Shown one piece after another: positions 7,832-16,821 of a stretch of 64,000 nt of DNA. The notes beneath the pieces were generated by a model. It searched no databases. It had not been told where the DNA came from and was given only the letters and a program-made list of their open reading frames with translations. Origin of the DNA: Streptomyces griseoviridis (GTDB taxonomy: Bacteria > Actinomycetota > Actinomycetes > Streptomycetales > Streptomycetaceae); NCBI GenBank assembly GCA_014649155.1, contig BMSM01000028.1:1-64000 (forward strand). The letters run 5' to 3'. Both the position numbers and the translations under genes were made by a program. Each line of letters begins with the position of its first letter. Position 1 is the first letter of the stretch.

Positions 7832-8937
7832 CTCTCGCCGACGCGACCCAGCTGGCCGCAGCGACCAACGAGCACCTCGCGAACATCAGCAACACGCTGA
7901 TCTACTCGTCGATGGCGGTCTACACCCTGGCCTTCTTCGCCTACATCGCCGAGTGGATCTTCGGCAGCCGCAGCAAGGTCGGCCGCACCGCCGCCGCGCT
8001 GACCGCAGAGGGCGCGGGCGCGGGCGGGGCGAGGACCGGCCCGGCCGTCACCGTCACCAAGGCGGGCGGCACCGCCGTACTGGAGCGGCCCAAGGTCGTC
8101 GTCCGCTCCGCGGCCGGCGCCCGCGACGTCCCGGACGGGCCCGGCGCGGCCGGCGGCACCGAGAAGGGCGACCTGTACGGCCGGGTCGCCATCTCCCTCA
8201 CCGTGCTCGCCTTCCTCATCGAGTTCGGCGGCGTCCTCACCCGCGCCCTGTCCGTGCAGCGGGCGCCGTGGGGCAACATGTACGAGTTCAGCATCACCTT
8301 CTCCACGGTCGCCGTCGGCGTCTACGTGGTGCTGCTCCTGCTGAAGAAGAACATCCGCTGGCTCGGCCTGCCGCTGGTCACCACGGTCCTGCTCGACCTC
8401 GGCCTCGCCGTCACCGTCCTCTACACGGCCAGCGACCAGCTCGTCCCCGCGCTGCACTCGTACTGGCTGTACATCCACGTCTCCACCGCCATCCTGTGCG
8501 GCGCGGTCTTCTACGTCGGCGCGGTCTCCACGCTGCTGTACCTGTTCAAGGACTCCTACGAGAACAAGCTGGCGACCGGCGGCACCCCCGGCCGCTTCGC
8601 CAACTCGGTCCTGGACCGGCTGCCCGCCGCCGCCTCCCTCGACAAGTTCGCCTACCGGGTCAACGCCGCGGTCTTCCCGCTGTGGACGTTCACGATCATC
8701 GCGGGCGCCATCTGGGCCGGCGACGCCTGGGGCCGCTACTGGGGCTGGGACCCCAAGGAGACCTGGTCCTTCATCACCTGGGTCGCCTACGCCGGCTACC
8801 TGCACGCCCGCGCCACGGCCGGCTGGAAGGGCCGCAAGGCCGCCTACCTGGCCCTGATCGCCTTCGGCTGCTGGCTGTTCAACTACTACGGCGTCAACAT
8901 CTTCGTCTCCGGCAAGCACTCCTACGCGGGCGTGTGA
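7828..8937 (+). CDS. ccsA: Cytochrome c biogenesis protein CcsA / ResC
   Basis: CcsA carries heme across the membrane and, with ResB, joins it to CXXCH motifs of apocytochrome c. The 369-residue protein has many transmembrane helices and the tryptophan-rich heme-binding WWD motif (WGRYWGWDPKETWSFITW, near residues 303-320), flanked by conserved histidines such as HSYWLYIHV and HSYAGV at the end. A hydrophilic insertion of about 60 residues follows the first helix (residues 50-110). The GTG start overlaps the resB stop by four bases. A strong hairpin follows the stop. Confidence 0.95.
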   Translation: MTLADATQLAAATNEHLANISNTLIYSSMAVYTLAFFAYIAEWIFGSRSKVGRTAAALTAEGAGAGGARTGPAVTVTKAGGTAVLERPKVVVRSAAGARDVPDGPGAAGGTEKGDLYGRVAISLTVLAFLIEFGGVLTRALSVQRAPWGNMYEFSITFSTVAVGVYVVLLLLKKNIRWLGLPLVTTVLLDLGLAVTVLYTASDQLVPALHSYWLYIHVSTAILCGAVFYVGAVSTLLYLFKDSYENKLATGGTPGRFANSVLDRLPAAASLDKFAYRVNAAVFPLWTFTIIAGAIWAGDAWGRYWGWDPKETWSFITWVAYAGYLHARATAGWKGRKAAYLALIAFGCWLFNYYGVNIFVSGKHSYAGV

Positions 8938-8945
8938 CCTCCGGG

Positions 8946-8977
8946 CCGGTCCCCGCGGCCCCGGTCGCGGGGACCGG
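8946..8977 (+). terminator. Terminator of the res/ccs operon
   Basis: A perfect 12-bp inverted repeat (CCGGTCCCCGCG / CGCGGGGACCGG) with an eight-base loop begins eight bases after the ccsA stop codon. It has no T-run. Confidence 0.75.
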
Positions 8978-8988
8978 CCGCGGGGTGC

Positions 8989-9045
8989 TATAACTCCCGT
9001 GTCCGCCTCCGACGCGCCCCCGCGGGCACGCTCGGAGGCTTTTTT
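8989..9045 (+). promoter_or_regulatory. Promoter and hairpin holding the ribosome site of the MFS gene
   Basis: TATAAC at 8989-8994 is a good -10 element. About ten bases downstream, GCCTCCGA (9005-9012) can pair with TCGGAGGC (9032-9039), and six T residues follow at 9040-9045. The right arm contains the GGAGG that serves the ATG at 9047. The same element can therefore act as an intrinsic terminator or hide the ribosome site. If transcription starts at 8999, the GTG there could instead be a leaderless start, in frame with the gene. Confidence 0.6.
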
Positions 9046-9046
9046 C

Positions 9047-10324
9047 ATGCCTTCCGACACCACCCCGCCCCCCGTCACGCCGCCCCCCGTCACGCCGCCC
9101 TCCGCCACCCCACCCGCCGGCTACCGCGCGCTGCTCCGCGACCGCGAGTTCACCGGCCTCTACGCCGGCTTCACGCTGACCGTCGCCGCGAGCACCCTGT
9201 CCGGCTTCGCGCTCGGCACGCTGGTCGGCCGGGAGACCCGGTCCCCGTTCCTGACGGCCGTGAGCATGTACGGCGCCACCTTCGCGACCGTGCTCGGCGC
9301 GCTGACCCTGATGTCGGTCGCCGACGGCGCCCGCCCCCGCCGGACCCTCGTCGCCCTCCAGTGCGTGTCGCTGGCCGGTGTCGCCGCGCAGGCCGTCCCC
9401 GGGCTGCCGACGGCCGTCCGGTTCGCCCTGCTGCTGGTGCTGGGCTTCTTCCAGTCCCTCGCCACCGGAACCCGGATGGGGCTGCTCGCCGAGTCGGTAC
9501 CGGACGGCGCGTACGCCCTCGCCCGGTCGCTGATGAACATCACCTCGGGCGCCACCGCCGTCCTCGGCTACGCCCTCGGCGCCCTGCTGCTGCGGCACCT
9601 GACGCCCCAGGAGGTCTTCGGCACCGCCGCCGTCCTGACCGGGTGCGGCACCGCCGTCGTCGCGGCGACCGTGCGGGAACGCCCGGTCCGCCTCACCCGG
9701 CGCCCCGGACCGCGGCAGACCTGGACCGCCAACGCCGCCCTCTTCGCCCGCCCCGGCGGCCGGGCCCTGCTGCTGAACCTCTGGGTCCCCAACGGCCTGA
9801 TCGTCGGCTGCGAGGCCCTGTTCCTCTCCTACGACCCCGGCGCCGCGGGCGTCCTGCTGGCCGCCGGCTCGGCCGGCCTGCTGCTCGGGGACCTCACGGT
9901 CGGGCGGCTGCTCGGTGCCGAGCGGCGCCGCCGCGCCGCGTTCGCCCTGCGGCTGCTGCTCGCCGCGCCGTTCCTGCTGTTCGCGGCCGGCCCGCCGACG
10001 GCGGTGCTGGCCGTCGCGGTGTTCGTGTCCGGGGCCGGGTTCGCCGCGACCCTGCCGCTCCAGGAACAACTGCTGGCGCTGACCCCGGGCCCGGAGCGCG
10101 GCCAGGTCCAGGGCGTCGAGTCGGCCGGCCGGATGACCGGGCAGGGCCTCGGCGCGGCGCTCGCCGGCGGGCTGGCCCAGTACCTCGGGACGGGGACGAC
10201 GATGGCCGTGCTGGCGGCGGCCTCGCTCGCCGTCACCGTCCTGTCCCGGCCCTCGGTGGTCCGGGCGGAACGGCTCCTCAGTCGCCCTTCGGGTCCTCGT
10301 CCCGGTCCCGGTCGAGCGACTTGA
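9047..10324 (+). CDS. MFS transporter, probable efflux pump
   Basis: The protein of about 425 residues starts with a proline/threonine-rich cytoplasmic tail (MPSDTTPPPVTPPP) and continues with about twelve hydrophobic segments. It has typical MFS landmarks such as ALTLMSVADGARPRRTLVAL between helices 2 and 3 and a glycine-rich second half. Substrate is unknown. ATG 9047 has GGAGG eight bases upstream, but that site is inside a hairpin; GTG 8999, in frame, would add 16 residues and fit a leaderless start. The 3' end overlaps the convergent next gene by 47 bases. Confidence 0.8.
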   Translation: MPSDTTPPPVTPPPVTPPSATPPAGYRALLRDREFTGLYAGFTLTVAASTLSGFALGTLVGRETRSPFLTAVSMYGATFATVLGALTLMSVADGARPRRTLVALQCVSLAGVAAQAVPGLPTAVRFALLLVLGFFQSLATGTRMGLLAESVPDGAYALARSLMNITSGATAVLGYALGALLLRHLTPQEVFGTAAVLTGCGTAVVAATVRERPVRLTRRPGPRQTWTANAALFARPGGRALLLNLWVPNGLIVGCEALFLSYDPGAAGVLLAAGSAGLLLGDLTVGRLLGAERRRRAAFALRLLLAAPFLLFAAGPPTAVLAVAVFVSGAGFAATLPLQEQLLALTPGPERGQVQGVESAGRMTGQGLGAALAGGLAQYLGTGTTMAVLAAASLAVTVLSRPSVVRAERLLSRPSGPRPGPGRAT

Positions 10325-10565
10325 GGAAGTCCGGGTTGTCGTCGGGCGCGACCCACCGGCCCCGGCCGGCCGGGCGGCCCGCCGGCTGCCGCCGCTTCCC
10401 CGCGATGATCCAGGAGACCGAGCCGACCAGCGGGAAGAGCAGGACGAGGATCGCCCACAGCGGCTTGGGCATGTGCCGGACGTCCTCGTCCCGCGTGCTG
10501 ATGCAGTCGATGAACGCGTAGACGCTCAACGCCAGTGGCACGAGGAACATCAGCACCCGCAGCAT
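10278..10565 (-). CDS. PLDc_N-domain small membrane protein, 95 aa
   Basis: The protein has two hydrophobic helices (residues 3-19 and 37-57) separated by a short polar loop with CISTRDEDVRHMPKPLW, the pattern of the phospholipase D nuclease N-terminal (PLDc_N) family, followed by a charged tail. It is a small integral membrane protein of unknown role. GGAGAG eight bases upstream supports the ATG at 10565. It is divergent from mqnL and its last 47 bases overlap the end of the MFS gene. Confidence 0.78.
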   Translation of the reverse strand: MLRVLMFLVPLALSVYAFIDCISTRDEDVRHMPKPLWAILVLLFPLVGSVSWIIAGKRRQPAGRPAGRGRWVAPDDNPDFLKSLDRDRDEDPKGD

Positions 10566-10632
10566 GGGGTCTCTCCAGCGAAAGCGGTGGGCGGTACGGG
10601 GCCAGCGTAACCGCTCGGGGATACTGGACGGC

Positions 10633-12084
10633 ATGGCTTACGACGATCTCCGCTCCCTGCTCCGGGCACTGGAACGCGAGGGCGACCTCAAGCGTGTCAA
10701 GGCCGAGGTCGATCCCCACCTGGAGGTCGGTGAGATCGTCGACCGCGTCAACAAGGCGGGGGGCCCGGCCCTGCTCTTCGAGAACGTCAAGGGCTCCGAC
10801 ATGCCGCTGGCGATGAACGTCTTCGGCACCGACCGCCGCCTGCTGAAGGCGCTCGGCCTGACGTCGTACGGCGACATCTCCGACAAGATCGGCGGGCTGC
10901 TGAAGCCCGAGCTGCCGCACGGGTTCGTCGGGGTGCGCGAGGCGTTCGGCAAGCTCGGCTCGATGACGCACGTACCGCCGAAGAAGGTCAGGGAGGCGCC
11001 GGTGCAGGAGGTCGTGCTGCGCGGTGACGACGTCGACCTCGACCGGCTGCCGGCCCTGTTCACCTGGCCCAAGGACGGCGGTTCCTTCTTCAACCTCGGG
11101 CTCACCCACACCAAGGACCCCGAGACCGGCGTCCGCAACCTCGGCCTGTACCGCCTCCAGCGCCACGACCGGCGCACCATCGGCATGCACTGGCAGATCC
11201 ACAAGGACAGCCGGAACCACTACCAGGTGGCCGCCCGGCGCGGCGAGCGCCTGCCGGTCGCCATCGCCTTCGGCTGTCCGCCCGCCGTGACGTACGCCTC
11301 GACCGCCCCGCTCCCCGGAGACATCGACGAGTACCTGTTCGCCGGGTTCCTCCAGGGCAAGCGGATCGAGATGGTCGACTGCAAGACCGTGCCGCTCCAG
11401 GTGCCGGCCCACGCCGAGGTCGTTCTGGAGGGCTGGCTGGAGCCCGGCGAGACGCTCCCCGAGGGGCCGTTCGGCGATCACACCGGCTTCTACACGCCGC
11501 AGGAGCCGTTCCCCGCGCTGACCATCGACTGCGTCACCATGCGCCGGCGCCCGCTGCTCCAGTCGATCGTCGTCGGCCGCCCGCCGACCGAGGACGGGCC
11601 GCTGGGCCGGGCCACGGAGCGCTTCTTCCTGCCCCTGCTGAAGATCATCGTGCCGGACATCGTGGACTACCACCTCCCGGAGGCGGGCGGTTTCCACAAC
11701 TGTGCGATCGTGTCCATCGACAAGAAGTACCCCAAACACGCCCAGAAGGTGATGCACGCCATCTGGGGCGCGCACATGATGTCCCTGACCAAGCTGATCG
11801 TGGTCGTCGACGCCGACTGCGACGTCCACGACCTGCACGAGGTCGCCTGGCGAGCGCTCGGCAACACGGACTACGCCCGTGACCTCACCGTCGTGGAGGG
11901 CCCGGTCGACCATCTCGACCACGCCTCCTACCAGCAGTTCTGGGGCGGCAAGGCGGGCATCGACGCGACGCGGAAGCTGCCCGAGGAGGGGTACACCCGC
12001 GACGGGGGCTGGCCGGACATGGTGCTGTCCGACCCGGAGACGGCGGCGAAGGTCGACCGCCGCTGGAAGGAGTACGGACTGTGA
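10633..12084 (+). CDS. mqnL: UbiD-family decarboxylase of the futalosine pathway
   Basis: The 483-residue enzyme is a prenyl-FMN-dependent UbiD decarboxylase. In the futalosine route it removes the carboxylate of the prenylated dihydroxynaphthoate, after MqnP and with cofactor from MqnM, both encoded just downstream. Family landmarks include RNLGLYRLQ near residue 175, MHWQIHKDS near 189, EGPFGDHTGFYTP near 278 and a C-terminal GIDATRKLPEEGY. A GATACT hexamer lies seven bases before the ATG and no Shine-Dalgarno is visible, suggesting a leaderless mRNA. Its stop overlaps the mqnP start. Confidence 0.92.
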   Translation: MAYDDLRSLLRALEREGDLKRVKAEVDPHLEVGEIVDRVNKAGGPALLFENVKGSDMPLAMNVFGTDRRLLKALGLTSYGDISDKIGGLLKPELPHGFVGVREAFGKLGSMTHVPPKKVREAPVQEVVLRGDDVDLDRLPALFTWPKDGGSFFNLGLTHTKDPETGVRNLGLYRLQRHDRRTIGMHWQIHKDSRNHYQVAARRGERLPVAIAFGCPPAVTYASTAPLPGDIDEYLFAGFLQGKRIEMVDCKTVPLQVPAHAEVVLEGWLEPGETLPEGPFGDHTGFYTPQEPFPALTIDCVTMRRRPLLQSIVVGRPPTEDGPLGRATERFFLPLLKIIVPDIVDYHLPEAGGFHNCAIVSIDKKYPKHAQKVMHAIWGAHMMSLTKLIVVVDADCDVHDLHEVAWRALGNTDYARDLTVVEGPVDHLDHASYQQFWGGKAGIDATRKLPEEGYTRDGGWPDMVLSDPETAAKVDRRWKEYGL

Positions 12085-12986
12085 CGTCGGCTTCCGCCGC
12101 GCTTCCGCAGCAGCCGGGGCGCACCAAGGCGTTCCTGCGCCTGGTGATGATCGAGCACTCGGTGTTCGCGCTGCCCTTCGCCTACATCGCCGCGCTGACC
12201 GCGATGTACGAGCTGGACGGCAACATCCACTGGGGCCGGCTGCTGCTGGTGACCGTCTGCATGGTGGGCCTGCGCACCTTCGCGATGGCGGTCAACCGGA
12301 TCATCGACCGCGAGATCGACGCCCGCAACCCGCGCACCGCCCACCGCGAACTGGTCACCGGCGCGATGTCGGTGAAGCACGCCTGGACCGGCGCGATCGT
12401 CGCCGTCGTGGTCTTCCTGGGCTCGGCGGCGCTGCTCAACCCGCTCTGCCTCGCCCTCGCGCCCGTCGCGGTGATCCCGATGGTGGTGTACCCGTACGGC
12501 AAGCGGTTCACGAACTTCCCGCAGGCCATCCTCGGTCTCGCGCAGGCCATGGGGCCCATCGGCGGCTGGCTCGCCATCACCGGCGAGTGGTCCTGGGAGG
12601 CGGTGATCCTCGGTCTCGCGGTCGGCGTCTGGATCGGCGGCTTCGACCTGATCTACGCCTGCCAGGACGTCGAGACCGACCGGCGGGTCGGCGTCCGCTC
12701 GGTGCCGGCCCGGTTCGGCGTCCCGGCCGCGATCTGGGGTGCGCGGGGCTGCCACGCCGTGACGACGGCCCTGTTCGTCTGGTACGCCCTCGCCACCGAC
12801 GCCGGCGTCTTCTTCTGGCTGGGCCTGCTGATCGTCGCGGGCGCTTTCGTCTACGAGCACACCATCGTCCGCCCGAACGACCTCTCCCGCCTCAACCGCG
12901 CGTTCTTCAGCGTCAACGGCTTCATCGGCATCGCCCTGTTCGTGTGCGCGCTGCTGGACCTGCTCGTGCGGGGTCTGACCGTCTGA
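12081..12986 (+). CDS. mqnP: Menaquinone-pathway prenyltransferase (UbiA family)
   Basis: This 301-residue integral membrane prenyltransferase attaches the polyprenyl chain to 1,4-dihydroxy-6-naphthoate in the membrane. The two aspartate-rich motifs are visible: NRIIDREIDARNPRT near residue 73 and YACQDVETDRRVG near 192. About eight membrane helices surround them. The GTG start overlaps the mqnL stop by four bases, so prenylation and decarboxylation enzymes are made together. Confidence 0.94.
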   Translation: MTSASAALPQQPGRTKAFLRLVMIEHSVFALPFAYIAALTAMYELDGNIHWGRLLLVTVCMVGLRTFAMAVNRIIDREIDARNPRTAHRELVTGAMSVKHAWTGAIVAVVVFLGSAALLNPLCLALAPVAVIPMVVYPYGKRFTNFPQAILGLAQAMGPIGGWLAITGEWSWEAVILGLAVGVWIGGFDLIYACQDVETDRRVGVRSVPARFGVPAAIWGARGCHAVTTALFVWYALATDAGVFFWLGLLIVAGAFVYEHTIVRPNDLSRLNRAFFSVNGFIGIALFVCALLDLLVRGLTV

Positions 12987-13032
12987 GTACGGTGCGGCCT
13001 GCCATCGGGAGCAGGATCCCGGGGAGGCCGCC

Positions 13033-13605
13033 GTGACCGTCTCGGACCTTGACCGCCTGCGCTCGCGGCTCGGCAGGCTGGAGGACCTGTTCCCCGGCTG
13101 TCACACGGAGATGATCGGGGGCAGCCTCATGAGGAACCCGGTCAGGCCGTTCCCCGGGAGGACGATCACGCGGCTTCGGGCCGACCTGGAGGCCCGACCG
13201 CCCTCCGGCTGGAGCCTTGTCACCGGCGTCGCCTTCGTGTTCGACCGGGAGAACGAGTTCTGCCCCGGCCTGGCGGTGATTCCGGCCGAGGCCGAGGCCG
13301 AGGACAGCGGCTCGTACCAGCCCGGCCTCATCGAGTTCGTGGCCGGGGTGGTGTCGCCGGGCGGCATCCGCCGCGACCACGACGTGAAACCCCTCCGGTA
13401 CGCCTCGCGCGGCATCGCCGACCACCTGGTCCTCGACCCGCCGCGCGGACGGGTCGTGACCATGTAGAACCCCGGACCCGGCGGATACCGCGGCCGCGAC
13501 ACCCTGCGCTACGGCCCGGACCTGATCGTCGACTCCCCCCTCGGAAAGCTGACCGTCCGCACCAGCCACCTCCCCGTGGACCCCGAGGCGCCGGACCGGT
13601 CCTGA
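13033..13605 (+). pseudogene. Uma2-family (DUF820) nuclease gene broken by an in-frame stop
   Basis: The GTG at 13033 opens a frame that reads 144 residues to TAG at 13465-13467. The same frame then continues for 45 more codons (from NPGPGGYRGRDTLRYGPD to LPVDPEAPDRS) before TGA at 13603. The joined product has the length and order of Streptomyces Uma2 proteins, which typically read VTMWNPGPDGYRGRDT at this join, so a TGG-to-TAG change is likely. The active-site region also looks decayed: the usual CPDLAV reads CPGLAV, and the acidic residue before VVSPG is glycine. It is probably inactive, inserted between mqnP and mqnM. Confidence 0.75.
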
Positions 13606-13636
13606 GGTCTGCCCCGTCCACCGGTAGGCTCAAGAT

Positions 13637-14314
13637 GTGAACCCAGGACATTCGCAGCGCGTGCCTTGGATCGTGGGGGTGTCCGGGGCGTCCGGCACTC
13701 CGTATGCCGCCTCGGTGCTGCGTGCGCTGCTCGACGCCGGCGAGAGTGTCGACCTGGTGGTCAGCCGGGCCTCGCGGCTCACCCTGCTCGACGAGACCGG
13801 CATCTCCTTCCGGGATGCCCACTGGCGCGACGACCTGCGGGAATGGCTGGGGCGCGGAGCCGACGGCAAGCCCGGCGCGTTCACCGCCGACCTGGACCGG
13901 GTGCGGTACTGGAACGCCGGGGACCTGGCCGCGGGGCCGTCCTCCGGGTCGTACCCCGCCCGGGGCATGCTGATCGTGCCCGCGTCGACGGCGTGCGTCG
14001 CCGGGGTGGCGCTCGGGCTGTCGAAGGACCTGTTGCAGCGTGCCGCGAGCGTCACCCTGAAGGAGGGGCGCACGCTGGTCGTGGCCGTCCGGGAGACCCC
14101 GTTGGACGGCCGTACGCTGCGGCACCTGGTGGCCCTGGACGACGCGGGCGCCGCCGTGGTGCCCGCCTCCCCGGCCTTCTACGCGGGCGCCACCCACATC
14201 CAGGACCTGGTGGACTTCGTCGCCGGCCGGGTGCTCGACGCGGCGGGGGTGCCGCACCGCCTGTACCGCCGCTGGGCGGGCGAACTCGGCGGAGGCTCCC
14301 GCACGACCCCTTGA
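13637..14314 (+). CDS. mqnM: UbiX-family flavin prenyltransferase of the futalosine pathway
   Basis: The 225-residue flavoprotein makes prenyl-FMN, the cofactor of the UbiD-type enzyme MqnL. The N-terminal flavin-binding segment is IVGVSGASGTPYAASVLRAL (residues 12-31), and PASTACVAGVALGLSKDLLQRAA near residue 115 is the second UbiX signature. The GTG start follows TAGGCT by six bases with no Shine-Dalgarno, so the mRNA is probably leaderless. The Uma2 remnant separates it from mqnP, although these genes are functionally linked. Confidence 0.92.
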   Translation: MNPGHSQRVPWIVGVSGASGTPYAASVLRALLDAGESVDLVVSRASRLTLLDETGISFRDAHWRDDLREWLGRGADGKPGAFTADLDRVRYWNAGDLAAGPSSGSYPARGMLIVPASTACVAGVALGLSKDLLQRAASVTLKEGRTLVVAVRETPLDGRTLRHLVALDDAGAAVVPASPAFYAGATHIQDLVDFVAGRVLDAAGVPHRLYRRWAGELGGGSRTTP

Positions 14315-14401
14315 TCACCCTTGATCGCCCCTGATCTCTCCTGAGGCCCCACCCTCATCCCCCCCGGAACTGAACTCATCTCTATCGGAAGGCTTCGATC
14401 C

Positions 14402-14857
14402 ATGGACGCGGTGGACAGGCAGCTCATCCAGGCCCTGCGGGAGAACGGCCGGGCCTCCTACGCCGAGCTGGGACGCCTCGTCGGACTGTCGGGACCCAGC
14501 GTCACCGACCGCATCAACCGCCTGGAGGCGGCCGGCGTCATCACCGGCTACCGGGCCACGGTGGACGCCGCCTCGCTCGGCCTCGGCGCCGTCGCCCTGA
14601 TCGGCATCTCCCTCTCCGACGCCGCCGACCACGAGGACGTGGCCCAGCGGCTGAAGGAACTGCGGGAGATCGAGGACTGCTGGTTCATCGCCGGCGACGA
14701 CTCCTACATGCTCAAGGTGCGCGCGACCGACGTGGACGGGCTGGAGCGGATCATCCGCCGGCTCTCCGGCACCAAGGGCGTCTCCCGGACCCGTACCACC
14801 GTCGTGCTCTCCACCAAGTGGGAGAACCGGGTGGGGGAACTGCCGGACGAGGTCTAG
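14402..14857 (+). CDS. Lrp/AsnC-family transcriptional regulator
   Basis: The 151-residue protein has an N-terminal helix-turn-helix (residues 4-53, with YAELGRLVGLSGPSVTDRINRL) and a C-terminal RAM ligand-binding sandwich (about 70-142). These feast/famine regulators bind amino acids or related effectors; the ligand here is unknown. GGAAGG ten bases before the ATG is the ribosome site. It lies between mqnM and mqnE, so regulation of mqnE is possible, but no binding site is evident. Confidence 0.93.
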   Translation: MDAVDRQLIQALRENGRASYAELGRLVGLSGPSVTDRINRLEAAGVITGYRATVDAASLGLGAVALIGISLSDAADHEDVAQRLKELREIEDCWFIAGDDSYMLKVRATDVDGLERIIRRLSGTKGVSRTRTTVVLSTKWENRVGELPDEV

Positions 14858-14906
14858 CCGGACGGCAGGCGTACCGTTGGTCGAGTTGTCGAGGAAAGGT
14901 GTGGGT

Positions 14907-16070
14907 ATGGACGCCGGGCTCAAGCGCGAGCTGGAGGAGAAGGTCCGTGCCGGTGAGCGGCTGACCCGTGAGGACGGCATCGCGCTGTACGAGTCGGACG
15001 ATCTGGCCTGGCTCGGCGGACTCGCGCACGAGGTGCGGACGCGGAAGAACGGCGATGTCGTCCACTTCAACGTCAACCGCCACCTCAACATGACCAATGT
15101 GTGCACGGCGTCCTGCGCGTACTGCTCCTTCCAGCGCAAGCCGGGGGAGAAGGACGCGTACACGATGCGCATCGAGGAGGCGGTCAAGCTCGCCAAGGAG
15201 ATGGAGAGCGAGAACCTCACCGAGCTGCACATCGTCAACGGGCTGCACCCGAACCTGCCGTGGCGGTACTACCCGCGCTCGCTGCGCGAGCTGAAGGCCG
15301 CGCTGCCGCACGTGTCGCTGAAGGCGTTCACGGCGACCGAGATCCACCACTTCGAGACCATCTCCGGCATGTCGGCCTCCGACATCCTGGACGAACTGAT
15401 CGACGCGGGCCTCGAGTCGCTGACCGGCGGCGGCGCCGAGATCTTCGACTGGGAGGTCCGGCAGCACATCGTGGACCACCGCACCCACTGGGAGGACTGG
15501 TCCCGCATCCACCGGCTGGCGCACGAGAAGGGGCTCAAGACCCCGTGCACCATGCTGTACGGCCACATCGAGGAGCCCCGCCACCGCGTCGACCACGTGC
15601 TGCGGCTGCGGGAACTCCAGGACGAGACCCACGGTTTCCAGGTCTTCATCCCGCTGCGCTACCAGCACGACTTCGTCGACCTGAAGGACGGCAAGGTCAG
15701 GAACCGGCTCCAGGCGCGGACGCAGATGGCGACCGGCGCGGAGGCGCTGAAGACGTTCGCGGTGTCGCGGCTGCTGTTCGACAACGTGCCGCACGTGAAG
15801 GTCTTCTGGGTGATGCACGGCGTGCAGACCGCGCAGCTCGCCCTCCAGCACGGCGCCGACGACATGGACGGGTCGGTGGTCGAGTACAAGATCACCCACG
15901 ACGCGGACAACTACGGCACGCCGAACAAGCTGACCCGTGAGGACCTGCTCGACCTGATCCGGGACGCCGGGTTCCGCCCGGTGGAGCGGAACACCCGGTA
16001 CGAGATCATCCGGGAGTTCGACGGCCCCGACCCCGCGCGGCGGGACGCGCCGCAGCCGATGCGGGTCTGA
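14907..16070 (+). CDS. mqnE: Aminofutalosine synthase
   Basis: This radical SAM enzyme joins the chorismate-derived enolpyruvyl benzoate to a SAM-derived radical to form aminofutalosine. The 387-residue protein has the cluster-binding CX3CX2C as C66, C70, C73 in NVCTASCAYCSF. The later FTATEIHHFETISGMSASD and QVFIPLRYQHDF stretches are typical of the MqnC/MqnE group. I chose ATG 14907 because GAGGAAAG lies eight bases upstream; an in-frame GTG at 14877 lacks this. A TACCGT -10 candidate lies at 14872-14877. Confidence 0.95.
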   Translation: MDAGLKRELEEKVRAGERLTREDGIALYESDDLAWLGGLAHEVRTRKNGDVVHFNVNRHLNMTNVCTASCAYCSFQRKPGEKDAYTMRIEEAVKLAKEMESENLTELHIVNGLHPNLPWRYYPRSLRELKAALPHVSLKAFTATEIHHFETISGMSASDILDELIDAGLESLTGGGAEIFDWEVRQHIVDHRTHWEDWSRIHRLAHEKGLKTPCTMLYGHIEEPRHRVDHVLRLRELQDETHGFQVFIPLRYQHDFVDLKDGKVRNRLQARTQMATGAEALKTFAVSRLLFDNVPHVKVFWVMHGVQTAQLALQHGADDMDGSVVEYKITHDADNYGTPNKLTREDLLDLIRDAGFRPVERNTRYEIIREFDGPDPARRDAPQPMRV

Positions 16071-16091
16071 ACCCCGGGGTGCGCCGCCGGG

Positions 16092-16138
16092 TGCGGGTGG
16101 TTCGTGGCCCGTCGCGCGGCTCCCCGCGCCCCCACGAC
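16092..16138. repeat. Streptomyces-type interspersed intergenic repeat
   Basis: The stretch from GCGGGTGGTTCGTGGCCC through CGCGCGGCTCCCCGCGCCCC matches the pattern of a short repeat (TGGTCGCGCAGTTCCCCGCG type) found in many Streptomyces intergenic regions. It can fold into a GC-rich hairpin and sits where mqnE transcription should end. This is recognition from memory rather than a search. Confidence 0.55.
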
Positions 16139-16177
16139 AGGGACCGATGAGGGCGGGGTAATGGTTACCATCGTCCC

Positions 16178-16702
16178 GTGCCTCTTACCTTCACCCTCGA
16201 CCCGGCCGTCACCCCCGCCCTGCGCGACGGCATCCTCGACCTCTGGGCGGACGTGACCAACGCGGGCGGCTCCGTGGGCTTCGTGCCCCCGGTGTCGCGG
16301 GAGACGGTCCGCCCCGAACTGGTCAAGCACCTCGTCGCCATGGCCGAGGGCCGCACCCGGCTGCTGGTCGGCCTCGACGAGGAGGGCCGGGTGGCCGCCA
16401 CCGCGTTCCTCGCCCTCAACACCCACCGGCTGATGACCCACTGGCTGTGGCTCTACACCGTCATGGTCCACCCGCGTCACCAGGGCCGCGGGTACGGCCG
16501 CGACCTGCTGGCCGCCGCCGCGGACGCGGCCCGCTCCCTCGACGGCATCGAGGCGATACGCCTCACCTGCCGGGGCGGCCTCGGCCTGGAGCGGTTCTAC
16601 GCTTCCTGTGGTTACAAGGAGGTCGGCCGCGTCCCCGGCGCGATCCGGGTGGCCCCCGGTGACGACCGCGACGACGTCGTCATGCTGCTGCCGCTGACCT
16701 GA
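16178..16702 (+). CDS. GNAT-family N-acetyltransferase, 174 aa
   Basis: The acetyl-CoA binding segment is visible as LYTVMVHPRHQGRGYGRDLL (near residues 91-110, with QGRGYG as motif A), followed by the C-terminal RFYASCGYKEVGRVPGAIR typical of small-molecule GNATs. Substrate is unknown. The GTG start lacks a Shine-Dalgarno, and TACCAT ends six bases before it, so the mRNA is probably leaderless. The palindrome GGTAA-TGG-TTACC at 16157-16169 overlaps this promoter and could be an operator. Confidence 0.85.
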   Translation: MPLTFTLDPAVTPALRDGILDLWADVTNAGGSVGFVPPVSRETVRPELVKHLVAMAEGRTRLLVGLDEEGRVAATAFLALNTHRLMTHWLWLYTVMVHPRHQGRGYGRDLLAAAADAARSLDGIEAIRLTCRGGLGLERFYASCGYKEVGRVPGAIRVAPGDDRDDVVMLLPLT

Positions 16703-16821
16703 CGCCCGGACCCCCGGCCGGTGCCCGCGACCGGCTGCCGTACCCCCGCTGCCGTACCGGTGTCCCGGCGTGCTTCACTGGGCGGTGCCTCTTTGTGCCG
16801 GAAACGGAAGTGTGGATTGAG

